Assembly: GCA_023248635.1 (NCBI GenBank)
Contig: JAHFED010000008.1
Location: 78,015-142,014 of the forward strand
Source: Myxococcales bacterium
GTDB taxonomy: Bacteria > Myxococcota > UBA727 > VGSZ01
Direction of reading: 5' to 3'
DNA: 64,000 nucleotides
The notes beneath the pieces are model-generated. The model was not told the DNA's origin. It saw only the letters and a program-made list of their open reading frames with translations, and did not search any database. A program made the position numbers and the translations under genes. Numbering within the stretch: position 1 is the stretch's first letter; each line of letters begins with the position of its first letter. Shown piece by piece: positions 9,711 to 18,750 of the stretch.

Positions 9711-11392
9711 GGCGACACCCCGGCGGCCTGGGCGGGCGTCTGGGGATCGGCGAAGACCTCGGCCGTCTCCAGGGCCCCCGCGCTGCCGGTGCCGCCGACG
9801 AGCAGGATGGTGCCGTCGCCGACGTCGGTGGCGCTGAGCCCGGCCCGGGGCTCGCGCAGGGTGCGAGCGACGCCGCCGACGCTGATGGGCTGCACCTTCA
9901 GCTCGGCCTCGACGTAGAAGTCGATGACGTCGACGGGTGTGAAGTCGATGTCGCCGAAGTCGGCGGGCACCTCGAAGCCGCCGGCGATGAGGGCGCGCGC
10001 CTCGCCCGGCAACGCCGCCGCCGCGGCCAAAAAGCGGGCACCGCTCAGGTTCATCTTGGGCTCCCCGGGAAAGCCCGAAGTGGTGCCCGAAGGTCCGCAG
10101 TCGTCGGCGTCGGCACCCAAGTCGAAGACGAAGACGGCGCTGCCTTCTTGCTCGGCATCGAGGACGCCTGAGAAGGTGCCGTCGACGGCGCGGTTGAGTC
10201 CGCCGGCGGCGATCACGCGCACGGGGCTGTATTGGGCTGTGGCGGCGAAGAAGAGGTTGCGGGCCTCGGTGGTGCCGCAGGTGTCGAGCAAGGCGAATTG
10301 GGAGCCCCCCGGCTCGAGGAATTCGAGTTGGAAACCGTTGTTGGTGACGTCGACGGAGCCGCCCCAGAGGAACACGCCCTCCGGATCGATGGCGAAGGCT
10401 GTGTGCCCAGCGCGGGCTCGGGCCATGGGCGGTCCTGGCTGGCACGACACCGGGTCGCCACCGCACACCGTCGTCGTCGCCAGCGCGTTTCCGAGGTCGT
10501 TGCGCGGATTGCCACGAGCCGGGATGCCGCCGGTGAGCAGCGCCTCGCCCGTGAGCAGGGTCGCCGCCGCCGCAAACACCCGGGCGCCGTTGGGATCGGT
10601 GCCGGCGGGCTGGAACGACTTCTGCGCGGGGTCGTAAACCTCGACGGTGTCGTTGGGCGACGTGGGATCGATGGGGAAGGGGTCAAGACCCGGGTCGACG
10701 GCGTGAAACACCGCCGTGCGGGTGCCGCCCGCGATGACGACGCGGCCGTCTTTGAGCTTGGTGGCGGTGTGGAACATGCGCGGCGTGATGAGCGGACCCA
10801 CCGCCGTAAAGACGCCGGTCTGGGGATCGTACAGGGCCGCCGACGTCGACGCCGACGCTTCTTTGCGGAAACAGCCGCCGCACTGGCTCGAGGCATCGAC
10901 CAACTCTTGGGCGCCGCCGACGACGAGGACCTTGCCGTCGTCGAGCACGGTGGCGGTGTGGAACACGCGCTTTTCGAGGGAGGTGGAGCGGGTGCAGGTG
11001 ACGTCGGCGACCTTGGCCAGCAGGATTTCGACGGGGGTCTCGACGCCCGCCTTCACCACCGTGGGACGGCTGATGCCGCGCCACGCCGGCGAGCCTCCCA
11101 CGATGCCGAAGAGGGCGATGATGCGATCGAGGCCGGCGGGGACGTCGACGCTGACCTCCTCCTCTCCGTCGGCGACGATGGGGGTTTCGATGCCCGGGCC
11201 TGTGATCGTGGCCTGCAGTGCCGTGACTTCGGTGGCAAACTCGGCCGTCGCCGGGGTCGTCGGACAAGGCCCTTCGAGAGGGAGCTGCAGGCTGTGGGCG
11301 GTGATGGCGGGCCCCGTGGGGGGAGCACAGGCCGCCAGGGCCAAGGCGAGCCCGAAAGGCAGAGCCCACCGGTCGAATCTCAAGCTGCGCAT
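9707..11392 (-). CDS. Kelch-repeat beta-propeller lipoprotein
   Basis: 561 residues. The lipoprotein signal MRSLRFDRWALPFGLALALAAC gives a lipid-modified Cys at 22. The body holds about seven Kelch-type repeats of the form ..R..HTA..L.DG.VLV.GG, for example RVFHTATVLDDGKVLVVGG and RMFHTATKLKDGRVVIAGG, consistent with a seven-bladed propeller. Kelch propellers bind proteins or glycans or can be oxidases; no oxidase residues are evident. The chosen ATG places the signal peptide at the N-terminus; a start 18 codons upstream (11446) is possible but would bury it. It overlaps the next gene (ATGA) and follows the VWA gene after 131 nt, so it may be in the same transcript. Confidence 0.85.
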   Translation of the reverse strand: MRSLRFDRWALPFGLALALAACAPPTGPAITAHSLQLPLEGPCPTTPATAEFATEVTALQATITGPGIETPIVADGEEEVSVDVPAGLDRIIALFGIVGGSPAWRGISRPTVVKAGVETPVEILLAKVADVTCTRSTSLEKRVFHTATVLDDGKVLVVGGAQELVDASSQCGGCFRKEASASTSAALYDPQTGVFTAVGPLITPRMFHTATKLKDGRVVIAGGTRTAVFHAVDPGLDPFPIDPTSPNDTVEVYDPAQKSFQPAGTDPNGARVFAAAATLLTGEALLTGGIPARGNPRNDLGNALATTTVCGGDPVSCQPGPPMARARAGHTAFAIDPEGVFLWGGSVDVTNNGFQLEFLEPGGSQFALLDTCGTTEARNLFFAATAQYSPVRVIAAGGLNRAVDGTFSGVLDAEQEGSAVFVFDLGADADDCGPSGTTSGFPGEPKMNLSGARFLAAAAALPGEARALIAGGFEVPADFGDIDFTPVDVIDFYVEAELKVQPISVGGVARTLREPRAGLSATDVGDGTILLVGGTGSAGALETAEVFADPQTPAQAAGVSP

Positions 11393-11523
11393 TCTGCCGT
11401 GGTTCCACACAGAAACGACGTCGACAACGGGCGTCTTGATGAGCACAGATCCCTCCCCAGTCCGCCAGCAGCCAAGAGAACCTCAACGCGGCAGACCAGG
11501 CGGAGATCTAACGACCTCGTGGC

Positions 11524-13641
11524 TCAAAAGCCCGACGACGATGCTGCCGCTTTCTGGGATTTCCAGCCCTGGCGCAGCTCGATGCGCGATTCGCCGCCCG
11601 ACGACGGCGCCACGAACCACGCGCTCCCCACCCGGCGGGATTGGGCTCCTTTGGCGGGGACGAAGCTCGGCAGCCCAATGCCCCGTTTGACTTGGCCGTA
11701 GCGCACGCCGCGCACCTCGAGGGCTTGGGAGGACAAGCGGGTCATGCGGTAGCGCTCGGCTTCGACGCCATCGACGAAGGCGGTGCACCACGCGGGCTGC
11801 AGCTTGAAGGCGAGCAAAGCCAGCAGCAGCAAGAGTCCGAGGAGGGCCGCGCCGAGCAAGAGGACCTGGAGCTTTCCATCGTTGTTGACGACGGCGACGA
11901 CGGGGAAGCGGGCTTTGACCTCGGCTTCGGTGCGGCTGGTGAAAATGGTCGGCAGCGACGACGCGCCGTAAACGCGCTCGCGCTCGCCGGGTGGCACCAC
12001 CAGCGAGGCGCGCACGTCGGTGACCTGGGCGGTCATCGCGCCTTCGACGAGCAGGGCATCGGTGAAGGCGACGTCGGCCATCTGCGAAAGGCTGGTGGGA
12101 GCAACGACGACGGCGGGGAGCAGCAGGCGCACTTGCAGCTTTTGTTCGCCGGCCGGATCGAGGGGACCCAGCTGAAAACGCCCGACGTCGTCGACCGCGG
12201 CGGTGGCAGCGGTTGCTTTCACTTGTCCGGTGCAGATGGCCCCGGCCCAGGGCAGGCGCTTGGCCTCCTCTTTCTTGTGGGGGAGCAGGGTCTGCGATGT
12301 CAGCGTCAAGAAGGCGGAGTCGATGCGCTCGTGGCGCAAGTGGTTCTTGACGACGAGGGTGGCCACGCAGGGGATGACGTCGCCGAATTCGGCGGAGCGT
12401 TTGCAGCGCAGAGGCTGAAGCAAGCCCTGTGCACTCTTTTCGAAGGAGACGCTGACAGCGTCGAGGTCCATCGGCTTGAGACGCAGGGGCACGCCCTGGA
12501 TGTCGGCCTTGCTCGCACCCGCATGGTCGGCGGTGAGGGCTTTGAGCTGGTCGTTCCACAGCAGGCCGTCGGCTGTGGGAGGTCCATCGGAGAGGTGGCC
12601 GCCCGACAGGCGGTCGACCTCGTCACCGTCGGCGCGGGCCCTGGAGCTGACTTGCAGCGCGTAGATGAAAAGTGAGGAGCCACAGAGCCAGGTGCAGGTC
12701 TCGGCGTCGTGCACGGGATAGGCGTAGACCAGCTGCAGCCGCGGCTCGCTCTTCAGGTACTCGTAGAAGGCGAGGTTGCGCTGGGCGTCTTCGGCGGAGA
12801 CGCCGCCTCCCGATTGGTCCGCGATGTTGTCGGTGACGATCCAGACCAGGCCTTCGTCGTGGGAGGGGTCAGAAAGCAGGGCGTCGACGGCGGTGCGCAG
12901 AGCCGGCTCGAGGTGGGTCTCGTTGGCGTTGGCGCCCGTGGCCTTGAACGGATCGACCGGGACCTGCTCGAAGAGCTCGCCCAAGGTCGCCGGCGACGTT
13001 GACGACAGCAGCCAAGGGAAGGTCAGCGTCACAGGCGCCGGCTCGGCTTCAAGACGCGCCAGCGTCTTGATCATCGATACTTTGCCCTGGTCGAAGGTGA
13101 ACAGCCCCTTGTTGAAGAGCAGAGCGCGCATCTCGATCTGGGCCCCCGGGGGAGCAGCGGCGTCGACGAGGGAGCCGAGAAATCTCTGAAAAGCGGGGTC
13201 GCCGTAGAAGTAGGGCTGGCCGTTTCTGCGGGTGCCGATGGCGCGGCAGGTGGAGGAGCACCCGCTCGCGGCGGGTCGGTCGTAGCCGCCGAACATCGAG
13301 CCGGAGTAGTCGAGCAAGAGCACCGCGCGCAGCGGACGGGCGCCGGTGTGGGCATCCCCGGCCAAGCGACCCCCAGCAGTGGGATCAGCCGGCTTCGTCG
13401 TCGTCGTCACCCGCACCCGGGCGTCGGTTTGCACCTGCTGGGGTCCCTGAGGCTCATCGGGACAGCGCGGCGGCGGCGACTTCGCACAGCTGGCCAAGAG
13501 CGGGAGCAGGAAAAGCCCGGCCAGTGCCCCGCATCGCGCCAATGGTCCCCAGACCCGGCCGAAACGGCCACCCTCTCCCGAGGACCAGCGAAGCCGATGA
13601 AGCAGGATGCAGGCGCGGCGAGTGGTCATTTCCATAATCAC
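11524..13641 (-). CDS. VWA-domain lipoprotein with C-terminal membrane helix
   Basis: 705 residues from a GTG overlapping the upstream stop (GTGA); ATGs at 13635 and 13629 are alternatives. The N-terminal segment ends in LLPLLASC, a lipobox with Cys52. A von Willebrand A domain begins at about residue 105 with an intact MIDAS motif DYSGSMFGG (111-119) and continues with VWIVTDN. The middle region looks like beta-sandwich repeats. A strong membrane helix follows around 590-613 (LLLGAALLGLLLLLALLAF) with a ~90-residue domain after it. VWA domains bind ligands through a metal ion. A lipid anchor plus a late membrane helix is unusual. It is the sixth gene of the purA/Hsp70 series. Confidence 0.85.
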   Translation of the reverse strand: MIMEMTTRRACILLHRLRWSSGEGGRFGRVWGPLARCGALAGLFLLPLLASCAKSPPPRCPDEPQGPQQVQTDARVRVTTTTKPADPTAGGRLAGDAHTGARPLRAVLLLDYSGSMFGGYDRPAASGCSSTCRAIGTRRNGQPYFYGDPAFQRFLGSLVDAAAPPGAQIEMRALLFNKGLFTFDQGKVSMIKTLARLEAEPAPVTLTFPWLLSSTSPATLGELFEQVPVDPFKATGANANETHLEPALRTAVDALLSDPSHDEGLVWIVTDNIADQSGGGVSAEDAQRNLAFYEYLKSEPRLQLVYAYPVHDAETCTWLCGSSLFIYALQVSSRARADGDEVDRLSGGHLSDGPPTADGLLWNDQLKALTADHAGASKADIQGVPLRLKPMDLDAVSVSFEKSAQGLLQPLRCKRSAEFGDVIPCVATLVVKNHLRHERIDSAFLTLTSQTLLPHKKEEAKRLPWAGAICTGQVKATAATAAVDDVGRFQLGPLDPAGEQKLQVRLLLPAVVVAPTSLSQMADVAFTDALLVEGAMTAQVTDVRASLVVPPGERERVYGASSLPTIFTSRTEAEVKARFPVVAVVNNDGKLQVLLLGAALLGLLLLLALLAFKLQPAWCTAFVDGVEAERYRMTRLSSQALEVRGVRYGQVKRGIGLPSFVPAKGAQSRRVGSAWFVAPSSGGESRIELRQGWKSQKAAASSSGF
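13048..13070. repeat. Copy 1 of dispersed palindrome (within VWA gene)
   Basis: Contains TTCAAGACGCGCCAGCGTCT followed by TGA. The same 20-mer occurs at 28400 and, inverted, at 45694-45713. Here it lies inside coding sequence and encodes KTLARLE on the minus strand. Confidence 0.6.
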
Positions 13642-15254
13642 GGAACCATCAAAGTGGCGTTGGTGCGGCGGGGCACCAGCCGCGCTTTGTGCAGCTGCCC
13701 GCCCTGGGCGAAGAAGACGTCGCGGCCGACGACGGCGAAGGTGCGGTCATAGAAGGCGGGTCGGGTTTCTTTGGGGCCAGGATCCAAGAAGCGCTCGGGG
13801 TTGTCGTCGACGAAGGACCAGGGTGGCAATGCGCGCAACCACAAACCTTGGCGGTCTTGCGAGAGGTAGCCGGCGGGGGTCATGATCGGGGGCGCGATGG
13901 GGGCGCGCGCCAAGACGCTGTCGCTGGCGTTGGACTTGAGCGCCCGAGTGTAGGCCGCCGTGCTGCGCTCGGTGGCGAGCAGGAAGAGCTGGCCGGCCAT
14001 GGCTTTGCCCACCGAGGCCACCCGCGTGGCGGCGCCGACGCAGAGGGCCCGCAGGGCGCCGATGTCTTTGGCTTCGAGCAGTGGCTCCCACGACCATTCC
14101 GCACCCGAGAGCACGCGCGTGAGGGGCACGCGCCACACCCTCAAGCCATCGGCGTCGTCGGCGAGCCAGAGCTCGCTCTCTCCTTTGGCGTCGTGCGCGA
14201 TGAGCAAGAGCGCCCGTTCCTGCGGGACCAGCCTCAGCATCTCCTGCGGGAGAAACACCTGCGGTGCACCGGGGGCGTCGACGTCGACGACGTGGATGTG
14301 CCCGAGCCGGCTCACCCACACCACCAGGCGGCGGACGTCGTCGTAGACGGGCGGGCGCGCGATGTCGCCGGCGGGCAGACGCTGCTGCACCTCACCCGCC
14401 TGCAAACCATCGGCACAGACGACGACGACAACGCCGGCGTCCACGCCTTCTGGTCCGACGATGGCCTGCACCAAGAAGGCGCGGGGGGGGCGGTCGCCGC
14501 ACAGCAGGGGAGCCCCAATCCACTGCCCGGTTTCTGCGGGGAGCTCGCAAAACAAGCGCCCGGCCGACGTCGCCGCCGCCGACGAGCGCGGGAAAATCGC
14601 CGGGGCCAAATCGCGGATCAACACCGTGCGATCGCTGCCGAGCACCAGCGTCGTTCCCTGCAGCGCGGGAGGCAGGCGCACCGCCCGGGCATGGTCGTCG
14701 TCTTCGAGGTCGACGCCGGGCCAGGAAATGGCGTGGGCCAGCAGGGGGGCGCCGTTGTCGGGATTGAACAAGCCCACGAGACCGCCAGCGGTGACGACGA
14801 CGACCACACCTTTCCACACACTCACCGAAGTGACGATTTCGTCGGGGCGGACGCCGTCGTCGTTGCCCAAGCGGGCCTGGCTCCATTGCTTCTCGAGGTC
14901 CCAGGCGACGTCGCGACCGGGCTCTCCATAGAGCAGGCCCCGGGCATCGCGGACCGAACCCGTGCGTCTTGCGCTGCCGTTTTGCCCCGCCCAATCCAGG
15001 AGCGAGGCCTCCACCAAGCGCTGCCCCGTGGTCGAGCAACACACGAGCTGGGGACGGCGGGCGACGAAGACGGCGCGGGCTCCCTGTCCCTCGCCGACGT
15101 CGACGCGCACGAGCTCGAAGGCCCGGCCGCAGAAGGCGCACAGGCAGGCTTCGCGGTCCTCATCTGGGACGACGGGGGACGGGGCCTCGCAGTGGGGGCA
15201 AAAGAGCGGGCGCGTGAAGCGGTCGTTTTCGGCGTCCCAGCTGCGGGCGTTCAC
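13638..15254 (-). CDS. Zinc-ribbon / beta-propeller protein
   Basis: 538 residues, no signal peptide. The N-terminus carries a four-cysteine zinc ribbon (CPHC at 19-22, CAFC at 39-42). The rest is built of short beta strands with propeller-like repeats, such as VVVVTAGGLVGLFNPDNG, TLVLGSDRTVLIRDL and RRLVVWVSRLGHIHVVDVD, resembling PQQ/WD40-type repeats. This suggests a cytoplasmic scaffold or sensor. Start and stop overlap the neighbouring genes by 4 nt on both sides, so it is tightly coupled to the GrpE-like gene upstream and the VWA lipoprotein downstream. No catalytic residue is visible. Confidence 0.8.
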   Translation of the reverse strand: MNARSWDAENDRFTRPLFCPHCEAPSPVVPDEDREACLCAFCGRAFELVRVDVGEGQGARAVFVARRPQLVCCSTTGQRLVEASLLDWAGQNGSARRTGSVRDARGLLYGEPGRDVAWDLEKQWSQARLGNDDGVRPDEIVTSVSVWKGVVVVVTAGGLVGLFNPDNGAPLLAHAISWPGVDLEDDDHARAVRLPPALQGTTLVLGSDRTVLIRDLAPAIFPRSSAAATSAGRLFCELPAETGQWIGAPLLCGDRPPRAFLVQAIVGPEGVDAGVVVVVCADGLQAGEVQQRLPAGDIARPPVYDDVRRLVVWVSRLGHIHVVDVDAPGAPQVFLPQEMLRLVPQERALLLIAHDAKGESELWLADDADGLRVWRVPLTRVLSGAEWSWEPLLEAKDIGALRALCVGAATRVASVGKAMAGQLFLLATERSTAAYTRALKSNASDSVLARAPIAPPIMTPAGYLSQDRQGLWLRALPPWSFVDDNPERFLDPGPKETRPAFYDRTFAVVGRDVFFAQGGQLHKARLVPRRTNATLMVP

Positions 15255-15874
15255 GTGCCACCTCCGACGACGACCAGGGCTGGCTCTTTCAGACGACGTC
15301 CCTGCTCGACACGGCCAAAGCGCTGCACGTCGACGACGACGTCTTTGGGACCGCTGCCCCTTTCGACCAGCTGGTGACGACGGGGATCGAAGAGGGTCAC
15401 AAAGGGCCGCGGCACCTCAAAGGTGAAGAGGCCCAACGAGAGCAAGGCGGGGCCAAGGTCTTCTTCGACGACGGCAGCGACGGCGTCTCCGAGGTCTTTC
15501 AGGTCATCGTTGTTCGCGTCGGCGTCGGCAAAGCGCGCGCGGGCCGCGGGGCCCAAGAAGCTCGCGAGGACATCGCACAGCGGCAGCAGATCGGGCTCGA
15601 TGAAGCGCGACACCAGCAGCGAAACCGTGGGCGCGTCGTCGACGTCGACGAGGTCTTCGAGGCGTCGTCCGGTGGCCCGACACAAGCGCCGCACGTGATC
15701 AAGAGCGGGGTCCACTGACGCCGTCGACGACGACAACACCCGGTGCAGCGCCAACAAGGGCGAGAGCAGCGCCGCGCCGCCAGCCTGTGCTCCGGTCTGC
15801 CGGCGCAAGGCTGGGGGGCCGGACATCAGCAGGGTGTCGCGCTCTTGGCGTGCGGTCTGGAGGCGGGTGCTCAT
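15251..15874 (-). CDS. GrpE-like protein (putative Hsp70 nucleotide exchange factor)
   Basis: 207 residues. The C-terminal ~45 residues (about 158-203) read like the GrpE beta domain: LFDPRRHQLVERG, then DVVVDVQRFGRVEQGRRLKEPALVVV. This matches the GrpE pattern FDP..H.av.....vv.v...Gy...gr.lRpA.V.V. The N-terminal part is mostly helical with an acidic DADANNDDLKDLGDAVAAVVEEDL helix just before it, rather than the classic long GrpE coiled coil. GrpE opens the Hsp70 nucleotide-binding domain to release ADP. The gene directly follows, and overlaps by 4 nt, the Hsp70-like gene, which strongly supports a functional pair. The assignment is by eye. Confidence 0.7.
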   Translation of the reverse strand: MSTRLQTARQERDTLLMSGPPALRRQTGAQAGGAALLSPLLALHRVLSSSTASVDPALDHVRRLCRATGRRLEDLVDVDDAPTVSLLVSRFIEPDLLPLCDVLASFLGPAARARFADADANNDDLKDLGDAVAAVVEEDLGPALLSLGLFTFEVPRPFVTLFDPRRHQLVERGSGPKDVVVDVQRFGRVEQGRRLKEPALVVVGGGT

Positions 15875-18750
15875 CCGATCCTCCTCGCTTCAACAGTTTC
15901 AGAATTGAAAATCGCGAGAATCTTCCCTTCGGAAACGACCTCGACACGGACCTCGGTGGCGCCTTCACGCGGACACACGACCTCGAAAGCGGGCGCCCCC
16001 GTTTGGTAAAGGACGAGGCGCTGCACGGGATCGCCAAACGAGAGCTGGGCAGTGGCCGGAAGGGGGGCACCAGCTTCGAGGCCTTTGACGTCGACGAGCA
16101 AGGGGCCGCGCCGCACCTGCAACGACGCCGACAACGCCGTCTGCGAGCGCCTCTTCACCTTGAGCCAGCCGCCGCCACCGCGCCGGCTGTCGCCCAAAAT
16201 CGCGGCACCCTGGGCCACACAGCGCTTGACGTCGAAGGCGGGGACGCGACCGGGCTCGACGACGAAGGGAGGAGGCGTCGCGCCGCGCGTGCTCAGGATG
16301 CGGGCCAGCACGGCCTTGCGCAGCGCCGGAATGCGCGAGGTCTGGCCGGTGAAGAGCACCGTGGTGATGTCGGCCATGACCCAACCTGCCGAGGCGACAA
16401 CGGGGTCGACGAGTGCTGCGGCTTTGCCCAAGGGCTCGTGCATCATCTTCTCGAAGGCATCGCGGGTCAGGGTGACCTCGACACGGCCTTTGGGCGAGCG
16501 GCCCGGCCAATCTTCGAGCGAGGCCACCCACAGCGCTTGCGGGTCGTCGGACAGGGTCTTCTTGATGCGCTCGGCGGCGCGCAGCACGTCGCTGGCCTTG
16601 TGAAAGATGGCGCGGGCGCTGCGGGCCTGCTCTCCGGTGGGAGCCTCGCCGCGCGCCCGACGCCACGCCTCGTAGCTCGGATAATACAGTGCCCGCACCA
16701 AGGCGTCGACGTCGACGACGGCGCCTTCGGGTCGCTTCTGTAATTCCTTCAGCAGCCAGCTGGCCAGGGTGCGGTCGACGTCGGTGCCGCCGAAGCGGGG
16801 ATCGCCTCCATTGGCCAACAGGGTGACCTCGACGTCGCCCTGCCCGGGCTCGAGGCGAAAGCGCTTCAGCCCCCTGACCTGCACGGCAGCGACATCGCAG
16901 GTGCCGCCGCCGGCGTCGAAGCAGAGGATGCGTTCGTCGTCGACCAGGGGCACTTCGCTGGGGGGCAGCGAGGCCGCCAGGTAGACCCAGGCCAGGGTCG
17001 CTGCCAGGGCTTCGTCGACACATCGTTCAGTTTTAAAATTAGCGAAATGTGGGAAGTCGTCCGCGAGCTGGCAGGCACGGGCGGCGGTGTGCAGGGCCTT
17101 CACCATGGCATCGTCGACGCCGACGGGATGAGAGAAGACCGCGTGGCGGAAGCGCACCCCCGTGTCGACGAGCCCAAGCTCGCCCAGAAAAGAGAGAGGC
17201 AGGGCGCGCAGGCCGTCTTCGGAGCGCCTTTTGATCTCGACGAACAAGCGCGCGAGCAGCTCCGGCGTGCTGCGCTTTTGCACCCGCACGGGCCCTTGCG
17301 AGCCGACGCCGCTTTCGTCGACGAAGTTCCAATCGGTATCGGGGGCCCGGGCCACCACGCTCTTCAGCTGGCGCACGAGGTTGGTGAAGTTCTGCGGGGC
17401 GGCGTTTTCGGCGGCGGCGCCAAAGAGAAAACCATCCACCGACGACGACGACGACGTCCCGGTGAAAAAGAGCAGGGAGGCCAGGGCTTCGCGCCCGCTC
17501 TCGCGATCCAGGGGCAAAGCGTGCAGGGTGCCCGAAGGGCCGTGAAAGACGCTCACCGAGGTGTTGGAGGTGCCGAAGTCGACCCCCAAAGTCGCTTCGT
17601 CGAGGGTGCGGGTGCGGCCCAGCTCGGCGGTGAGGGTGACGTCGATGCGGCGTTGGCCGGGGTCGGGCTGCCAGCCATCGTGCTGCAGCGTCAGCGTTTT
17701 CTCGCCCCAGGGCTGCTCGAGGGCCTTCGTCGACCGCGCTTCGGGCTCGACGAGGAGCTGCAGGCTGTGGGTCGCGCCGGGTGGCACGAGCACGCTTTGA
17801 TCGTCGATCACGCGCACCCAGGGGCCCGTGTCGTCGTCGCTCAAGGTGGCGCGCTCGAGACGCACGGCGCTGTGGCCGGGGTTTTTCACCGTCAACAGCG
17901 CGCGCCGCGGGCGACCACCGGTGTGCACGACGGGCACGTCGACGACGACGAGGGTGGGGCCCCGAGCGACCAGTCCGTCGACCTGCGCGACCCGGGTGCT
18001 GCCGTCGTCGAAGGAGCAACGCAGCTCGGCGCCGAAAGCGCGCGCTCCGTCGAATCCGGCGTCCGCGATGTGAGGGTCTTGCAGACGCAGCACGATGTCG
18101 TGGCGGCCGCCGGGTGGGAGCTCGATCGGCAAGGACTGGGGCGCGAGGCGGAGCACCGGGGCGTCCCGGGGCGTCAGGACGACGTCCGTGAGCCGCAACG
18201 CGTGGCCACCGTCATTTTCGCAAACGACGACATGTTGCAGGCCGCCACCCTCAAGGCGCTCGATGGGCACGAAGCGGAAGCGTGCATGTTGGGGGTGCAA
18301 AGCCGCGCGGCCGCCGATGGCCAGCTCGATGGCCAGCACCCGGCGCAGGGCGAGGCTGCGCTCCTCGTCGTAGCGAATGAGGCTGGTCACCAAAGGAACG
18401 ACGACGCGCCCGGGGTTTTCGGCGCTGCTCTGGCCTGGCAGCGGCAGGCGCGCGGCGTCGACGGAGAAATGCACCGGCACCGCGCCGCCTGCGGGGACGG
18501 CGACGGCGACGTCGAGCTGAGGCAAGCCCACGAGCCAGGGCGGAACAGACCGAGCATCAATGCGGCGCAGCACGAAGGCGCCGTCGACGACGCCGTGGTT
18601 CTCCACCGACACCGTGACCGAGGTGGTGTCGAGGCCGACGCGTTGGCGCGCGTCTTTGACGACGAGGCGAGCCAGGGACACACCGCAAGCACCGCAGGCG
18701 TCGTCGAGGGCGCGGCAGAGGGTCGCGCAGGAAGGGCAGGCCACGGTCAT
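15871..18750 (-). CDS. Hsp70-like ATPase with N-terminal zinc ribbon and Ig-like region
   Basis: 959 residues. A zinc ribbon opens the protein (CPSC at 5-8, CGAC at 19-22). About 350 residues of beta-rich, Ig/CARDB-like repeats follow (for example VTVSVENHGVVDGAFVLRRI and ALLTVKNPGHSAVRLERATL). The actin-fold Hsp70 nucleotide-binding domain starts near 385: phosphate-1 motif GVDFGTSNTSVSVF (389-402), phosphate-2 FDAGGGTCDVA (611-621) and adenosine motif VLFTGQTSRIPAL (798-810). The C-terminal ~130 residues are short beta strands, in place of a full DnaK substrate domain plus lid. The nucleotide-binding motifs look intact. Overlapping starts link it to the PLD-like gene before it and the GrpE-like gene after it. 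Confidence 0.85.
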   Translation of the reverse strand: MTVACPSCATLCRALDDACGACGVSLARLVVKDARQRVGLDTTSVTVSVENHGVVDGAFVLRRIDARSVPPWLVGLPQLDVAVAVPAGGAVPVHFSVDAARLPLPGQSSAENPGRVVVPLVTSLIRYDEERSLALRRVLAIELAIGGRAALHPQHARFRFVPIERLEGGGLQHVVVCENDGGHALRLTDVVLTPRDAPVLRLAPQSLPIELPPGGRHDIVLRLQDPHIADAGFDGARAFGAELRCSFDDGSTRVAQVDGLVARGPTLVVVDVPVVHTGGRPRRALLTVKNPGHSAVRLERATLSDDDTGPWVRVIDDQSVLVPPGATHSLQLLVEPEARSTKALEQPWGEKTLTLQHDGWQPDPGQRRIDVTLTAELGRTRTLDEATLGVDFGTSNTSVSVFHGPSGTLHALPLDRESGREALASLLFFTGTSSSSSVDGFLFGAAAENAAPQNFTNLVRQLKSVVARAPDTDWNFVDESGVGSQGPVRVQKRSTPELLARLFVEIKRRSEDGLRALPLSFLGELGLVDTGVRFRHAVFSHPVGVDDAMVKALHTAARACQLADDFPHFANFKTERCVDEALAATLAWVYLAASLPPSEVPLVDDERILCFDAGGGTCDVAAVQVRGLKRFRLEPGQGDVEVTLLANGGDPRFGGTDVDRTLASWLLKELQKRPEGAVVDVDALVRALYYPSYEAWRRARGEAPTGEQARSARAIFHKASDVLRAAERIKKTLSDDPQALWVASLEDWPGRSPKGRVEVTLTRDAFEKMMHEPLGKAAALVDPVVASAGWVMADITTVLFTGQTSRIPALRKAVLARILSTRGATPPPFVVEPGRVPAFDVKRCVAQGAAILGDSRRGGGGWLKVKRRSQTALSASLQVRRGPLLVDVKGLEAGAPLPATAQLSFGDPVQRLVLYQTGAPAFEVVCPREGATEVRVEVVSEGKILAIFNSETVEARRIG

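Noticed and set aside
10232..11701. Long plus-strand open frame antisense to the Kelch gene
   Set aside because: GC-rich DNA leaves long open frames on the opposite strand; the minus-strand frame has a signal peptide and Kelch repeats, while this one has no recognisable domain.
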